This document shows, in pieces, positions 1 to 8,163 of a stretch of DNA of 64,000 nt (position 1 is the stretch's first letter; every line of letters starts with the position of its first letter). Made by a program: the position numbers and the translations under genes. This stretch comes from an uncultured Microbacterium sp. (GTDB taxonomy: Bacteria; Actinomycetota; Actinomycetes; Actinomycetales; Microbacteriaceae): the NCBI RefSeq assembly GCF_937927635.1, contig NZ_CALBRW010000025.1, positions 1 to 64,000 on the forward strand, given 5' to 3'. The notes under the pieces are model-generated. The model saw only the letters and a program-made list of their open reading frames with translations. It was not told the origin of the DNA and did no database searches.

Positions 1-160
1 GACCGTCGCCCTGGCGGCGTGACTACAACCTGTCACCTATCCGTGCAGCAGTCCCCTTCGACGGCTGGAATCAGTAGACAATGAGCGCTCCTCTCCATGT
101 CGATCAGCGGCATGATCAGCAACAGGCCACAGCCGGATAAAACCGGTACCAAGTCCATCT

Positions 161-188
161 TTGACCTTCCCCCTTAGGGCAAGGTCAA
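161..188. promoter_or_regulatory. MerR-type dyad operator/promoter
   Basis: Perfect 8-base arms TTGACCTT (161-168) and AAGGTCAA (181-188) flank an inner CCCTTAGGG. TTGACC as a -35 element fused to a dyad with a long spacer is the layout of MerR-family metal-responsive promoters (CueR/CadR/ZntR class). Both arms contain TTGACC, so it could fire either way. The leftward reading has the better -10 candidate (CAAAGAT, 19 bases on). No metal-resistance gene or merR gene is visible within the window on either side. Confidence 0.55.
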
Positions 189-257
189 GTCACGAGTTTC
201 GCTTCAGCGACACGCTGTAACGGAAGGCCTCAACCTCAGCTGATCGGTGGATCGAGG

Positions 258-605
258 GTAAACAAGCGATCCCTTGCCTGTACTGGCATTGTCGCGATTC
301 TTGCCATCGCTGCCTTGACCGGCGGAGCATTCGATCGCATTTCTGGTGGGGAACCAGCTCCAACAACATCCATCCTGGAAGGAGCGAAGTACGTACCGGC
401 GGTGGTGGTGACGGTGATGGGTCGTGAGCTCGACGAGGCTTCCGGTAGCCTGCAATCCATCCAGCGGGTCGCATCCCTGATCCGCCACCCGTCTGGTGCA
501 GGGGCCGGACGGAGATTTGATGCCCGTTCCGGCCCCAATCTGCTTAGCGGTCGCGATCGATCGTTCGGTCGGGCTTGCCCTTCGTCTCGGCGCGCGGCGA
601 CTTAG
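258..605 (+). pseudogene. Possible degraded short ORF with signal-peptide-like start
   Basis: This frame is open from the GTA codon at 258 to TAG at 603-605. Its first residues, read from that GTA, look like an export signal: basic NKRS, then the hydrophobic run TGIVAILAIAALTG, then a polar stretch. A valine codon GTA sits where ATG or GTG would be expected, and the only in-frame canonical start (TTG at 315) would remove the hydrophobic segment. The second half becomes Arg/Ser-rich and resembles non-coding translation. It lies just downstream of the MerR-type dyad. I recognise no family. It may be a decayed secreted peptide gene or chance. Confidence 0.2.
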
Positions 606-705
606 GCCGGGTGCCCCGGATCGCCTCGCCCGCGTGACGGGCTTGGTCGACGTCGGCCTGCTTCCATGCGGCCGCGTCAGCCGTGCAGCGGGACGCAATG
701 CGCAC
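544..705 (-). CDS. Small hypothetical protein of the mobile element
   Basis: A 53-codon frame starts at GTG 705 and ends at TAA 544-546. Third codon positions are almost all G or C, and the product is polar and charged (for example KQADVDQARHAGEAIRG and a KSPRAETKGKPDRT tail), unlike the random Arg/Pro-rich shadows nearby. No family is recognised and no convincing ribosome-binding site precedes the GTG. It is divergent from the SSB-like gene at 748. It could be the 3' remnant of a larger gene. The call rests on codon bias alone. Confidence 0.3.
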   Translation of the reverse strand: MRIASRCTADAAAWKQADVDQARHAGEAIRGTRPKSPRAETKGKPDRTIDRDR

Positions 706-747
706 CTGTCCATTAGGAAACCCTTCTGATGAGACAGGAGCATCCCG

Positions 748-1188
748 ATGCGAACCAAAGAATCCCTGTGGGGCTTCTTCGCCAGCGACCCGCAGTTGTC
801 CTTCAACGAGGACGGTGAGGCGCGGTTGTTCGCCTGGATCGGTCAGGAGCAGTTCGAGCGCAACCCGGACGGCTCGTTCACCCAGGGCGAGACGAAGTTC
901 TACCCGTTCAAGATGTTCCGGCGCAGCGCGGAGCACGCCTACGAGAAGTTCGCGCGCGGCGACAACTTCGTCGCCAGCGGCCACGTCCAGAAGTTCAGCT
1001 ACGAGAAGAATGGTGAGACGGTCAGCGGCGAGGAGTTCATCGCCACGCACATCGGCCCCGATGCTGCCCGGACGAGCTACGCCGTCGACCGTGGCCGCTC
1101 GCGCTCGCAGCAAGTCGAGAGCGTCCCCATCGAAGCGCCCGACCCGACCCTCCCGCAGCAGACGTCGCCCCGTCCGATGACGCTGTGA
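748..1188 (+). CDS. Single-stranded DNA-binding (OB-fold) protein of an integrative element
   Basis: The 146-residue product resembles the SSB-like proteins carried by actinobacterial integrative and conjugative elements. It opens with the LWGFFASDPQLSFNEDG strand pattern, followed by the GDNFVASGHVQKFSYEKNG OB-fold core and an EEFIATHIGPDAART end. It probably coats single-stranded element DNA during transfer or replication. It has no acidic hydrophobic C-terminal tip and ends in a Pro/Thr-rich tail, so it may not recruit host repair proteins as housekeeping SSB does. A GGAG lies 9 bases before ATG. The DUF4913-like gene follows after 9 bases, suggesting one operon with the helicase downstream. 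Confidence 0.75.
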   Translation: MRTKESLWGFFASDPQLSFNEDGEARLFAWIGQEQFERNPDGSFTQGETKFYPFKMFRRSAEHAYEKFARGDNFVASGHVQKFSYEKNGETVSGEEFIATHIGPDAARTSYAVDRGRSRSQQVESVPIEAPDPTLPQQTSPRPMTL

Positions 1189-1197
1189 GGCCGAGTC

Positions 1198-1812
1198 ATG
1201 ACCATCGAGGAAACGTTGTTCCCGCCCGATGACCCCGACTTCGACGTGCCTCCGCTCGAAGAACCGGAGCCCGACCCGGTAACGACTTCGCCGAGGCCGG
1301 CCAAGGAGCAGGAGCCCGAGGCGAAGGACACACCGGAGCCGCCGCGCCCGGTGAACTGGAACATCCTGACCGCGGCCGAGGCGCAGGTGGAGTGGCTGGA
1401 GCTGAACGCCTTCGTGAACTGGCTGCGCCACGAGTTCGGGCTGAGCGTGAACGTCGTGCCGCCGTATTGGCACCGGCATCCGGAGCTGGTGTGGCCGCTG
1501 TCGGCGCTGCGCCAGCACTACCTGAATGCCTACGACAAGAAGCAGCACGGCTCGGCACCGTTCGGCTGGTGGCGAGATTTCTGGGCCTTCATGCCGCAGC
1601 TTCGGGACGCGGTGACCGCGTGCGGCACGAAGCTCAACACGGATCGCCCGACGCGGCAGGCGGTGTGGCCGGGCGAGGACGAGCGCCCCGCTCCCGTGGA
1701 GACGGTGATCCCCAACCGGGACGCCGACTTCACGCAGTTCGTCAAGGAGGACGTGGCGCGCAGGCAGGCGATCGAGGACGAGTTCTACGCCCACCTCGCG
1801 GCGGAGCAGTAG
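1198..1812 (+). CDS. DUF4913-like mobile-element protein
   Basis: The 204-residue protein has an acidic, Pro/Glu-rich N-terminus (residues 1-50). An aromatic-rich domain follows with FVNWLRHEFGL, PPYWHRHPELVWPLSALRQHY and FGWWRDFWAFMPQLRDAV. The pattern of a short helix, then W..HPE, then a helix and WW..FW resembles DUF4913, a family found on actinobacterial plasmids and integrative elements; this match is from memory of the family. No catalytic motif is visible. It sits 9 bases after the SSB-like gene and ahead of the methylase/helicase region, so a role in element maintenance or transfer is inferred from context only. Confidence 0.65.
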   Translation: MTIEETLFPPDDPDFDVPPLEEPEPDPVTTSPRPAKEQEPEAKDTPEPPRPVNWNILTAAEAQVEWLELNAFVNWLRHEFGLSVNVVPPYWHRHPELVWPLSALRQHYLNAYDKKQHGSAPFGWWRDFWAFMPQLRDAVTACGTKLNTDRPTRQAVWPGEDERPAPVETVIPNRDADFTQFVKEDVARRQAIEDEFYAHLAAEQ

Positions 1813-1950
1813 GGCGCGGGCGGTGACGGCGAATGGCGCGGCAGCGATCCCGGAAGCCCTGGCCGGGGCAACTGGAGTTCGATCTGTGGGGGCTCGACGA
1901 GCCTGCGGCCGACGCCGCGCTCACCGCCGCTCGGGAGGCTGGGGCAGCTG

Positions 1951-2475
1951 ATGAACAAGTACGGGCAGATGGCGCTGTCGCATTGGCAGGCGACGGCCCT
2001 GAGCCGGGTGGCGGAACTGAACGATCCCGCGGCGTTCTTCGAGGCGATGGGCCTGGAGATGCAGGCGCAGGTGACGAACCTCGCGTCAATGCTGGCGGGG
2101 AGCGACCGGCAGGGGGAGACTTTCTTGCAGAAGGTCGCCCGGCTGACAGCGGCCCGGAGGCAGGCGGAGGAGGTCGTGATGTCGCAACTGGCGTGGATCA
2201 CCGACCCGAGCCTGCCGCTGGATCAGGCGCGGGAGGAATGGGAGCAGACCCGGCCATCCGACGAGAACCTGATCCTCTGGGCGGAGCGGATGCAGGACTG
2301 CCCGGATTCGATGCCCTCCTCCGTGGAGCTGGAGGAACTGGCGAAGAAGTGGGCGCTCAGCGTCGAGTTCCTGCTGGAGCTCGTGGCGACGGAGCCCCCG
2401 CGGGAGTACATGCGGGCGAATCAGGCGGCGCTCGCCGAGGCGGCGACGATCCGCTTCTTCCGCGAACTGCGGTAG
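1951..2475 (+). CDS. Mobile-element accessory protein, weakly TnpV-like
   Basis: The 174-residue, helix-rich, acidic product has a protein-like composition, unlike the low-complexity translation of the competing frame over the same bases. The segment around YGQMALSHWQ, then ELNDPAAFFEAMG, then QAQVTNLASMLAG and ARRQAEEVVMSQLAW loosely recalls the TnpV pattern of small transposon proteins, with a helix, a short acid loop and paired long helices. I would not call it more than resemblance. A GGGAGG lies 12 bases before the ATG. The TAG stop (2473-2475) falls where the conserved part of the methylase/helicase begins in another frame, so the two products are probably translationally linked. Confidence 0.6.
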   Translation: MNKYGQMALSHWQATALSRVAELNDPAAFFEAMGLEMQAQVTNLASMLAGSDRQGETFLQKVARLTAARRQAEEVVMSQLAWITDPSLPLDQAREEWEQTRPSDENLILWAERMQDCPDSMPSSVELEELAKKWALSVEFLLELVATEPPREYMRANQAALAEAATIRFFRELR

Positions 2476-5400
2476 CGCCTCGCTTCGTCCCCGCCTCCCA
2501 GGACGACCTCGGCCCCTCGGGGGCGAAGGCCCGGTATCGGGCGAACGTGGAGGCGATCCAGCTCATCCACGATCTGAACTCGACGGGTCGCCCCGCGTCC
2601 CCGGATGGTCAGCGCGTGCTCGCCCGCTGGTCGAGCTGGGGTGCGATCCCCGAGGTGTTCGATGACCTCAAGCCGGAGTGGGATGCCGAGCGCACCGAAC
2701 TGCGCGAGCTGCTGAGCGACGACGAGTGGGAGGCCGCGGAGCGGACGACCATCAACGCGCATTACACCGACCCGATGATCGCCCGGCAGGTGTGGCGACT
2801 GCTGGACGGGCTGGGGTTCAGCGGAGGCGCGGTCCTGGAGCCCGGCTCCGGGGCGGGCACGTTCATCGGCCTCGCGCCGGAGTCGGCACAGATGACCGGG
2901 GTGGAACTCGATCCGCTGACGGCGGCGATCTGCGCCGAGCTGTACCCGCACGCGACCGTCCGCGCCGAGTCCTTCGCCGACACCCGACTGCCTGAAGGAC
3001 ACTTCGACGCCGCCATCGGCAACGTGCCGTTCAGCAGCGTCACCCTGCACGACCCGCTGCACAACGCGACCCGGCAGTCGATGCACAACCACTTCATCAT
3101 CAAGTCGCTGCGCCTGACGCGGCCCGGCGGACTCGTCGCGGTGTTGACCTCGCACTTCACGATGGACGCGCAGAACCCCGGCGCGCGGCGGGAGATGAAC
3201 GAGCTGGCCGACCTCGTGGGCGCAATCCGCCTGCCCACCGGGGCGCACCGCCGCGCCGCGGGGACGGAGGTGGTGACCGACCTGCTCGTGTTCCGGCGGC
3301 GACCGGACGGCGAGCAGATGCGCGACGACGCCTGGGAGACGGTTGCGCAGGTGCCCATCGACGGCGAGCCGATGAGGATCAACCGCTACTTCGATGAGCA
3401 TCCGGAGCAGATGCTCGGGGAGGTCGGCGTCGGCCACGGGATGTATGACGCGGCCACGCTCACCATCACGACCGGTCTGGCCGACTTGGAGGCGGAACTC
3501 GGGGTCGCCGTCGACCAGATCGTGTTCTCCGCGCGCCGGGCCGGGCTGACGATGACCGAGCGCACCGCCGAGCAGCAGGCGCGCCGGGCGGCGTTCACCC
3601 CGTCGGCGCCGGAGCTGTGGGACGGCAGCATCGTGGCGAGCGATAGCGGCGGCTTCCGCACCGTTGTCTCCGGCTCGCTGGAGCCGCTTGCGGTGCCGAA
3701 GTCCGCCGAGCGCGAGCTACGCGCCCTGCTGCGTCTGCGGGACGGGGCATCCCGCCTGCTGACCGCGGAAGCTGCGAGCGTGGACGATACGCCTGACATC
3801 GTGCTCACCCGCACGACGCTGCGCCGTGACTACCTGAAGTACGTCGGCACCTATGGGGCGCTGAACCGCTACACGCTGCGCCCCACCGGGCGCACGAACG
3901 AGGACGGCGAGGAGACCTTCGCGCGCATCGTGCCGACCCCGATCCGGCTGCTGCGCTCCGACCCGTTCGGCCCCCTGGTACTCGCGCTGGAACAGTTCGA
4001 CGACGAGGATCAGTCCGCGTCGCCCGCCGCGATCATGAGTCACCGCGTGGTGGTGCCGCGCGCCGAGGTACAGGGTGTCGACAGCCCGGCCGACGCCATC
4101 GCGGTCAGCCTCGACCGCACCGGCCGCATCGACATCACCCTCGTCGCCGACCTGCTCGGCATGAACGACCGCGAGGCGCGCGAGGCGCTGGGAACGCTCG
4201 TGTTCGCCGATCCGGTCACGAACGAGCTCATCCACGCGCCGGAGTATCTGTCGGGCGACGTGCGGGTCAAGCTCGAAGCGGCACGGCTCCGCGCCGAGGA
4301 CGACCCGGAGTTCCAGATCAACGTCAATGCGCTCGCTGAGGTGTTGCCCGCGCCGCTGGGCATCCAGGACATCCACGCGAAGCTCGGCGCGGTCTGGATC
4401 AGCGCCGACGTGCACGAGCAGTTCCTGCGGAGCACGCTGCGCGCGCCCGACGTTCGCGTGGAGAACCCGCTGCCAGGCATGTGGGAGGTTCGCGGCGGTC
4501 GGCAGGGGCTGCCCTCCACCTCGGAATGGGGCACGCCCCGCCGCCCCGCGCCGGACATCGCCCAGGCCGTCATGGAGCAGCGGACGATGCTCGTATACGA
4601 CGAGGAGAAGGACATCGACGGCAAGGTGCGTCGCGTGCTCAACCCCGTCGAGACCGCCGCAGCGCAGGAGAAGGCCGACGCCCTCCAAGAGCGGTTCAGC
4701 GAGTGGGTGTGGGAACACCCGGCCCGCGCACAAGCACTCGTGGACGAGTACAACCGGCGCTTCAACTCCATCGTGCTTCGCGACTACACGGATGCCGGGG
4801 CGTATCTGTCGTTGCCCGGCCTGGCGTCGAACTTCGAGCCGCGCACGCACCAGCGAGCCGCTGTCGCGCGCATGGTGTCCGAGCCTGCCGCGGGCCTGTT
4901 CCACGAGGTCGGCGCGGGCAAGACCGCGGAAATGATCATGGGCGCGATGGAGATGCGCCGGATGGGGCTCATCAGCAAGCCCGTCGTGGTCGTGCCGAAT
5001 CACATGCTGGAGCAGTTCGGGCGCGAGTGGCTCCAGATCTACCCGCGCGCCCGTGTGCTCGCGGCGTCGAGCCTCGACCTCACGGCAGACAAGCGGCGGC
5101 TGTTCGTCGCCCGCGCCGCCGCGAACGAGTGGGACGCGATCATCGTCACCCAGGGCGCGTTCGCCAAGATTCCGCTGCGCGCCGAGACGCAGGCACAGTA
5201 CATCCGCGGGCAGGTCGAGGACGTGCGGCAAGTGCTGGGCGAGGCTACCGGCGAGCAGCGGATGAGCGTCAAGCGCATCCAGCGCAAGCTCCTGGCGATG
5301 GAGAACAAGCTCAAGGAGCGCACCGATACCGACCGCGACCACGGCGTCTGCTTCGAGGACACCGGCATCGACTACGTCATCGTCGATGAGATGCACATGT

Positions 5401-7481
5401 ACAAGAACCTCGCCACGGAGTCGAACATCCGCGACGCCGCCATCGAGGGTTCGGATCGCGCGAGCGACCTGCACATGAAGCTCGAATACCTTCGCTCGGC
5501 AGGACGCGAGCGGGTCGTGACCGCGGCGACCGCGACGCCCATCTCGAACTCGATCACCGAAACCTATGTCATGCAGCGATACCTGCGGCCCGACGTGCTG
5601 GAGTCGGCGGGCGTCGGCGCGTTCGATGCGTGGGCGGCGACGTTCGGCGAGCTGGTCACGCAAATGGAGATCTCGCCGACCGGCAGCACCTTCCGAATGA
5701 AGACCCGCTTCGCCCGGTTCCAGAACGGGCAGGAGCTGCTTCGGATGTGGTCGGTGTTCGCCGACGTGAAGACCGCCGACGACCTCGACCTGCCCGTGCC
5801 CGCGCTCGTGCAGCGCGACGACGGCAGCCGTGCGCCCTCCACCGTCCCGGTGCAGCCGACCGTCGAGCTGGAGCAGTACGTCGCCTCCCTCGCCGAGCGC
5901 GCCGAGAAGGTCGCCACTCGCCAGGTGCGGCCCGACGAGGACAACATGCTCCTGATCGCCACCGACGGGCGCAAGGCCGCGCTCGACATCCGCATGGTCA
6001 TCCCCCGCGACTCGTCCGGGCCGAGCAAGGTCGACGTCGCCGCCGACGCGATCCACCGCATCTGGGAGCGCACCCGCGACAACGAATACCTCGACACGCT
6101 GACCGGGCAGCCCTCCGCGGTGCGCGGGTCGCTCCAGCTCGTGTTCTCCGATATCGGCACTCCGAACCAGGACAGGTGGAACGCCTACGACGAGTTGCGG
6201 CAGCAGCTCGTGCAGCGCGGCATCTCCGCCGAACAGGTCAGGTACATGCACGAGGCGAAGACCGACGTGGAGAAGGCCCGCCTGTTCGCCGCGGCCCGTG
6301 CCGGCCACGTCGCCGTGCTCATCGGATCGACGGAGAAGATGGGCGTCGGCACGAACGTCCAGGCCCGCGCCATCGCGCTGCACCATCTGGACTGCCCGTG
6401 GCGGCCCTCCGACATCGCGCAGCGCGACGGGCGCATCATGCGGCAGGGCAACCAGAACGAGGAAGTGGCGATCATCCGCTACGTCACCGAGCGTTCCTTC
6501 GACTCCTACATGTGGCAGACCGTCGAGCGGAAGGCCGCGTCGTTCGCGCAGCTCCTGCGCGGAAAGATCAACGCCGGCGAGATCGAGGAGATCGACACCT
6601 CCGCGCTGTCCGCAGCCGAGGCCAAGGCCATCGCCTCCGGCAACCCGCTCCTGCTGGAGCACTCCGTCATCCTCAACGAGGTGAACCGGCTGCGCCGCTT
6701 GCAGCGCGCGCATGAGCGCAACGAGGACATGCTCGTCCACACCGGCAACCGCGCCCGGTCATCCGCCGAACGCGCAGCATCAGACATTCGTGCGCTGGAA
6801 GCCGCCGCCGCGCGGATGACCGACACGAGCGGCGACAGGTTCCGCATCACGCTCGGCGCGCGCGACTACGACTCCCGCTCCGAAGCCGCCCACGCCCTCG
6901 CCGCGTGGATGGGCGACTCCGGGCTGAAGTGGCTGCCGCGGTACGGGCACAAGGACTTCGGGATCATCGGCCGCATCTCCGGCTTCGACATCCACGTCGA
7001 GGCCCGCTCCGGGCTCGCCGCCCTCGATGTGACCGTATCCCTGCCCGAGGTGCCCCGCTCGGGATTCACGATGCCGAAGGAGTCGTTCCTGGAGGCCGGG
7101 CTCGGACTCGTGCAGCGCATCGAGAACCGCGTCAGCGGCATCCCCTCCCTCCTCGACCAGGCCCGCGAAGACCTGGAAGAAGCAGAGCAGACCGTCGCCG
7201 ACACCCAGCAGCGCCTCGGCCAGCCCTTCCGCCACGCTCAGACCCTCGCCGACGCCGAGGAAGACCTCGCCCGCGTCGAGTCCCAGCTCGCCGCGATGCA
7301 GGACGAACCGGCACCCGAGCCTGCCGCGCCAGACTCTGAGCGCGTCGAGCTGACAGTCGAGGCCGTGCGCGCCTACGAGCCGAACCTCGGGTCGCGGGAG
7401 GGTGCGGGTCGTGAGCCCGCGGCCCCGTTCGTCCCCGCGCCGCCCCCTGCTGCGCCGCCGGGCAACGCCCCGCGGCTTTAG
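2349..7481 (+). CDS. Adenine-methylase/SNF2-like helicase fusion of an integrative element
   Basis: Very large protein, about 1,710 residues from the GTG at 2349. Visible parts in order: a conserved opening PASQDDLGPSGAKARYR (from 2490); an N6-adenine methyltransferase core with SAM motif EPGSGAGTF (near 2840) and catalytic-type NVPF (near 3020); then a superfamily-2 helicase with Walker A EVGAGKTAEM (near 4907), DEMH box (near 5385), TAATATP (near 5522) and QRDGRIMRQGNQN motif VI (near 6420); then coiled-coil and Pro-rich tail. Such fusions are typical of plasmids, phages (compare P1 DarB antirestriction protein) and integrative elements; antirestriction or DNA processing is inference. The start is uncertain: in-frame starts are ATG 2238, GTG 2349 or GTG 2547, none next to the conserved N-terminus. 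Confidence 0.85.
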   Translation: MGAQRRVPAGARGDGAPAGVHAGESGGARRGGDDPLLPRTAVAPRFVPASQDDLGPSGAKARYRANVEAIQLIHDLNSTGRPASPDGQRVLARWSSWGAIPEVFDDLKPEWDAERTELRELLSDDEWEAAERTTINAHYTDPMIARQVWRLLDGLGFSGGAVLEPGSGAGTFIGLAPESAQMTGVELDPLTAAICAELYPHATVRAESFADTRLPEGHFDAAIGNVPFSSVTLHDPLHNATRQSMHNHFIIKSLRLTRPGGLVAVLTSHFTMDAQNPGARREMNELADLVGAIRLPTGAHRRAAGTEVVTDLLVFRRRPDGEQMRDDAWETVAQVPIDGEPMRINRYFDEHPEQMLGEVGVGHGMYDAATLTITTGLADLEAELGVAVDQIVFSARRAGLTMTERTAEQQARRAAFTPSAPELWDGSIVASDSGGFRTVVSGSLEPLAVPKSAERELRALLRLRDGASRLLTAEAASVDDTPDIVLTRTTLRRDYLKYVGTYGALNRYTLRPTGRTNEDGEETFARIVPTPIRLLRSDPFGPLVLALEQFDDEDQSASPAAIMSHRVVVPRAEVQGVDSPADAIAVSLDRTGRIDITLVADLLGMNDREAREALGTLVFADPVTNELIHAPEYLSGDVRVKLEAARLRAEDDPEFQINVNALAEVLPAPLGIQDIHAKLGAVWISADVHEQFLRSTLRAPDVRVENPLPGMWEVRGGRQGLPSTSEWGTPRRPAPDIAQAVMEQRTMLVYDEEKDIDGKVRRVLNPVETAAAQEKADALQERFSEWVWEHPARAQALVDEYNRRFNSIVLRDYTDAGAYLSLPGLASNFEPRTHQRAAVARMVSEPAAGLFHEVGAGKTAEMIMGAMEMRRMGLISKPVVVVPNHMLEQFGREWLQIYPRARVLAASSLDLTADKRRLFVARAAANEWDAIIVTQGAFAKIPLRAETQAQYIRGQVEDVRQVLGEATGEQRMSVKRIQRKLLAMENKLKERTDTDRDHGVCFEDTGIDYVIVDEMHMYKNLATESNIRDAAIEGSDRASDLHMKLEYLRSAGRERVVTAATATPISNSITETYVMQRYLRPDVLESAGVGAFDAWAATFGELVTQMEISPTGSTFRMKTRFARFQNGQELLRMWSVFADVKTADDLDLPVPALVQRDDGSRAPSTVPVQPTVELEQYVASLAERAEKVATRQVRPDEDNMLLIATDGRKAALDIRMVIPRDSSGPSKVDVAADAIHRIWERTRDNEYLDTLTGQPSAVRGSLQLVFSDIGTPNQDRWNAYDELRQQLVQRGISAEQVRYMHEAKTDVEKARLFAAARAGHVAVLIGSTEKMGVGTNVQARAIALHHLDCPWRPSDIAQRDGRIMRQGNQNEEVAIIRYVTERSFDSYMWQTVERKAASFAQLLRGKINAGEIEEIDTSALSAAEAKAIASGNPLLLEHSVILNEVNRLRRLQRAHERNEDMLVHTGNRARSSAERAASDIRALEAAAARMTDTSGDRFRITLGARDYDSRSEAAHALAAWMGDSGLKWLPRYGHKDFGIIGRISGFDIHVEARSGLAALDVTVSLPEVPRSGFTMPKESFLEAGLGLVQRIENRVSGIPSLLDQAREDLEEAEQTVADTQQRLGQPFRHAQTLADAEEDLARVESQLAAMQDEPAPEPAAPDSERVELTVEAVRAYEPNLGSREGAGREPAAPFVPAPPPAAPPGNAPRL

Positions 7482-7482
7482 G

Positions 7483-8163
7483 TCAGCGGCACTCCGGGCC
7501 GAGCCCGTCGATGATCGCGGCGGGGTCGGCGATGATTTGCTCGCAACGCAGGCAGCGCGCGCCGCGGAAGATCACCTCCGGTTCGCGGTGGATGCCTTGC
7601 TCGGGCCCGACCTCATAGAGGTCCGCGTGTGCGGCGAACAGGCGCGGGTGGTTCTTGGCGATGGCGGCGTGGAATTGCGCGGGCGTGGTCGGCGGGTTGA
7701 GCTGACGCTCGACGAACAGGTCGATCACCGTCGAGTAGGCATCGCGGGTGAGCCGCGCGGCGAGGAACAGATCGGGGTTCGCCGCCGAGATGCCGACGCT
7801 AGCAAGATCGTCCAGCCCGTAATCGTCCACATCCTCGGTGACCAGGAAGCGCGCGCCCGCGGCCGCAGCATCGGCAAGGATCTGCCGATCCGCGCCCTTC
7901 GTGCCTCCGAAGCGTTCCGCACCCGTGCCGGTCGGCCCGAGCAAGACGTCGAATCGCTCCCGGACACTCGACGGCGGCAACACCCTCGGACGCATGTGCA
8001 CCTGGGCTTCCCGCTCGGCAGCCCGGCTCCAGAAGGCACGGAAGCCGCTCGGCACCCCGCCGACGACCAGCAGAGTCCGAGTGACGGGCTTAGCGATGAT
8101 GTTCGCGTCCAGGAGAACGCGCGTCAGCTCACTGATCGCCGAAGAGGTCGTCACGGAGTTCAT
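7483..8163 (-). CDS. PIN-domain toxin with C-terminal zinc ribbon
   Basis: The 226-residue product carries a PIN-type ribonuclease domain. The first acid is in RVLLDANIIAKP (about residue 19), a central acidic helix contains ADRQILADAAAAG, and ARFLVTEDVDDYGLDDL supplies the later acids, as in VapC-like toxins. The last 30 residues add a CLRCEQII...GLGPEC module, the CxxC...GxGPxC layout of DUF6011-type zinc ribbons. It overlaps the upstream antitoxin gene by 35 bases and is probably co-translated with it. It is convergent with the helicase gene, with one base between stops. The fusion of a zinc ribbon to a PIN toxin is unusual and may set target RNA or tRNA choice; that is speculation. Confidence 0.75.
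   Translation of the reverse strand: MNSVTTSSAISELTRVLLDANIIAKPVTRTLLVVGGVPSGFRAFWSRAAEREAQVHMRPRVLPPSSVRERFDVLLGPTGTGAERFGGTKGADRQILADAAAAGARFLVTEDVDDYGLDDLASVGISAANPDLFLAARLTRDAYSTVIDLFVERQLNPPTTPAQFHAAIAKNHPRLFAAHADLYEVGPEQGIHREPEVIFRGARCLRCEQIIADPAAIIDGLGPECR

Noticed and set aside
1..160. Short frames ending at 77 and 84 that enter from the left edge
   Set aside because: Too short to tell coding from chance; no motif seen.
161..605. A MerR-regulated secreted peptide gene downstream of the metal operator
   Set aside because: The frame has no canonical start before its hydrophobic segment and the second half is not coding-like, so it is listed only as a possible pseudogene.
3717..6740. 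A 1,000-codon open frame on the minus strand
   Set aside because: Antisense shadow of the methylase/helicase, whose motifs are unambiguous on the plus strand.
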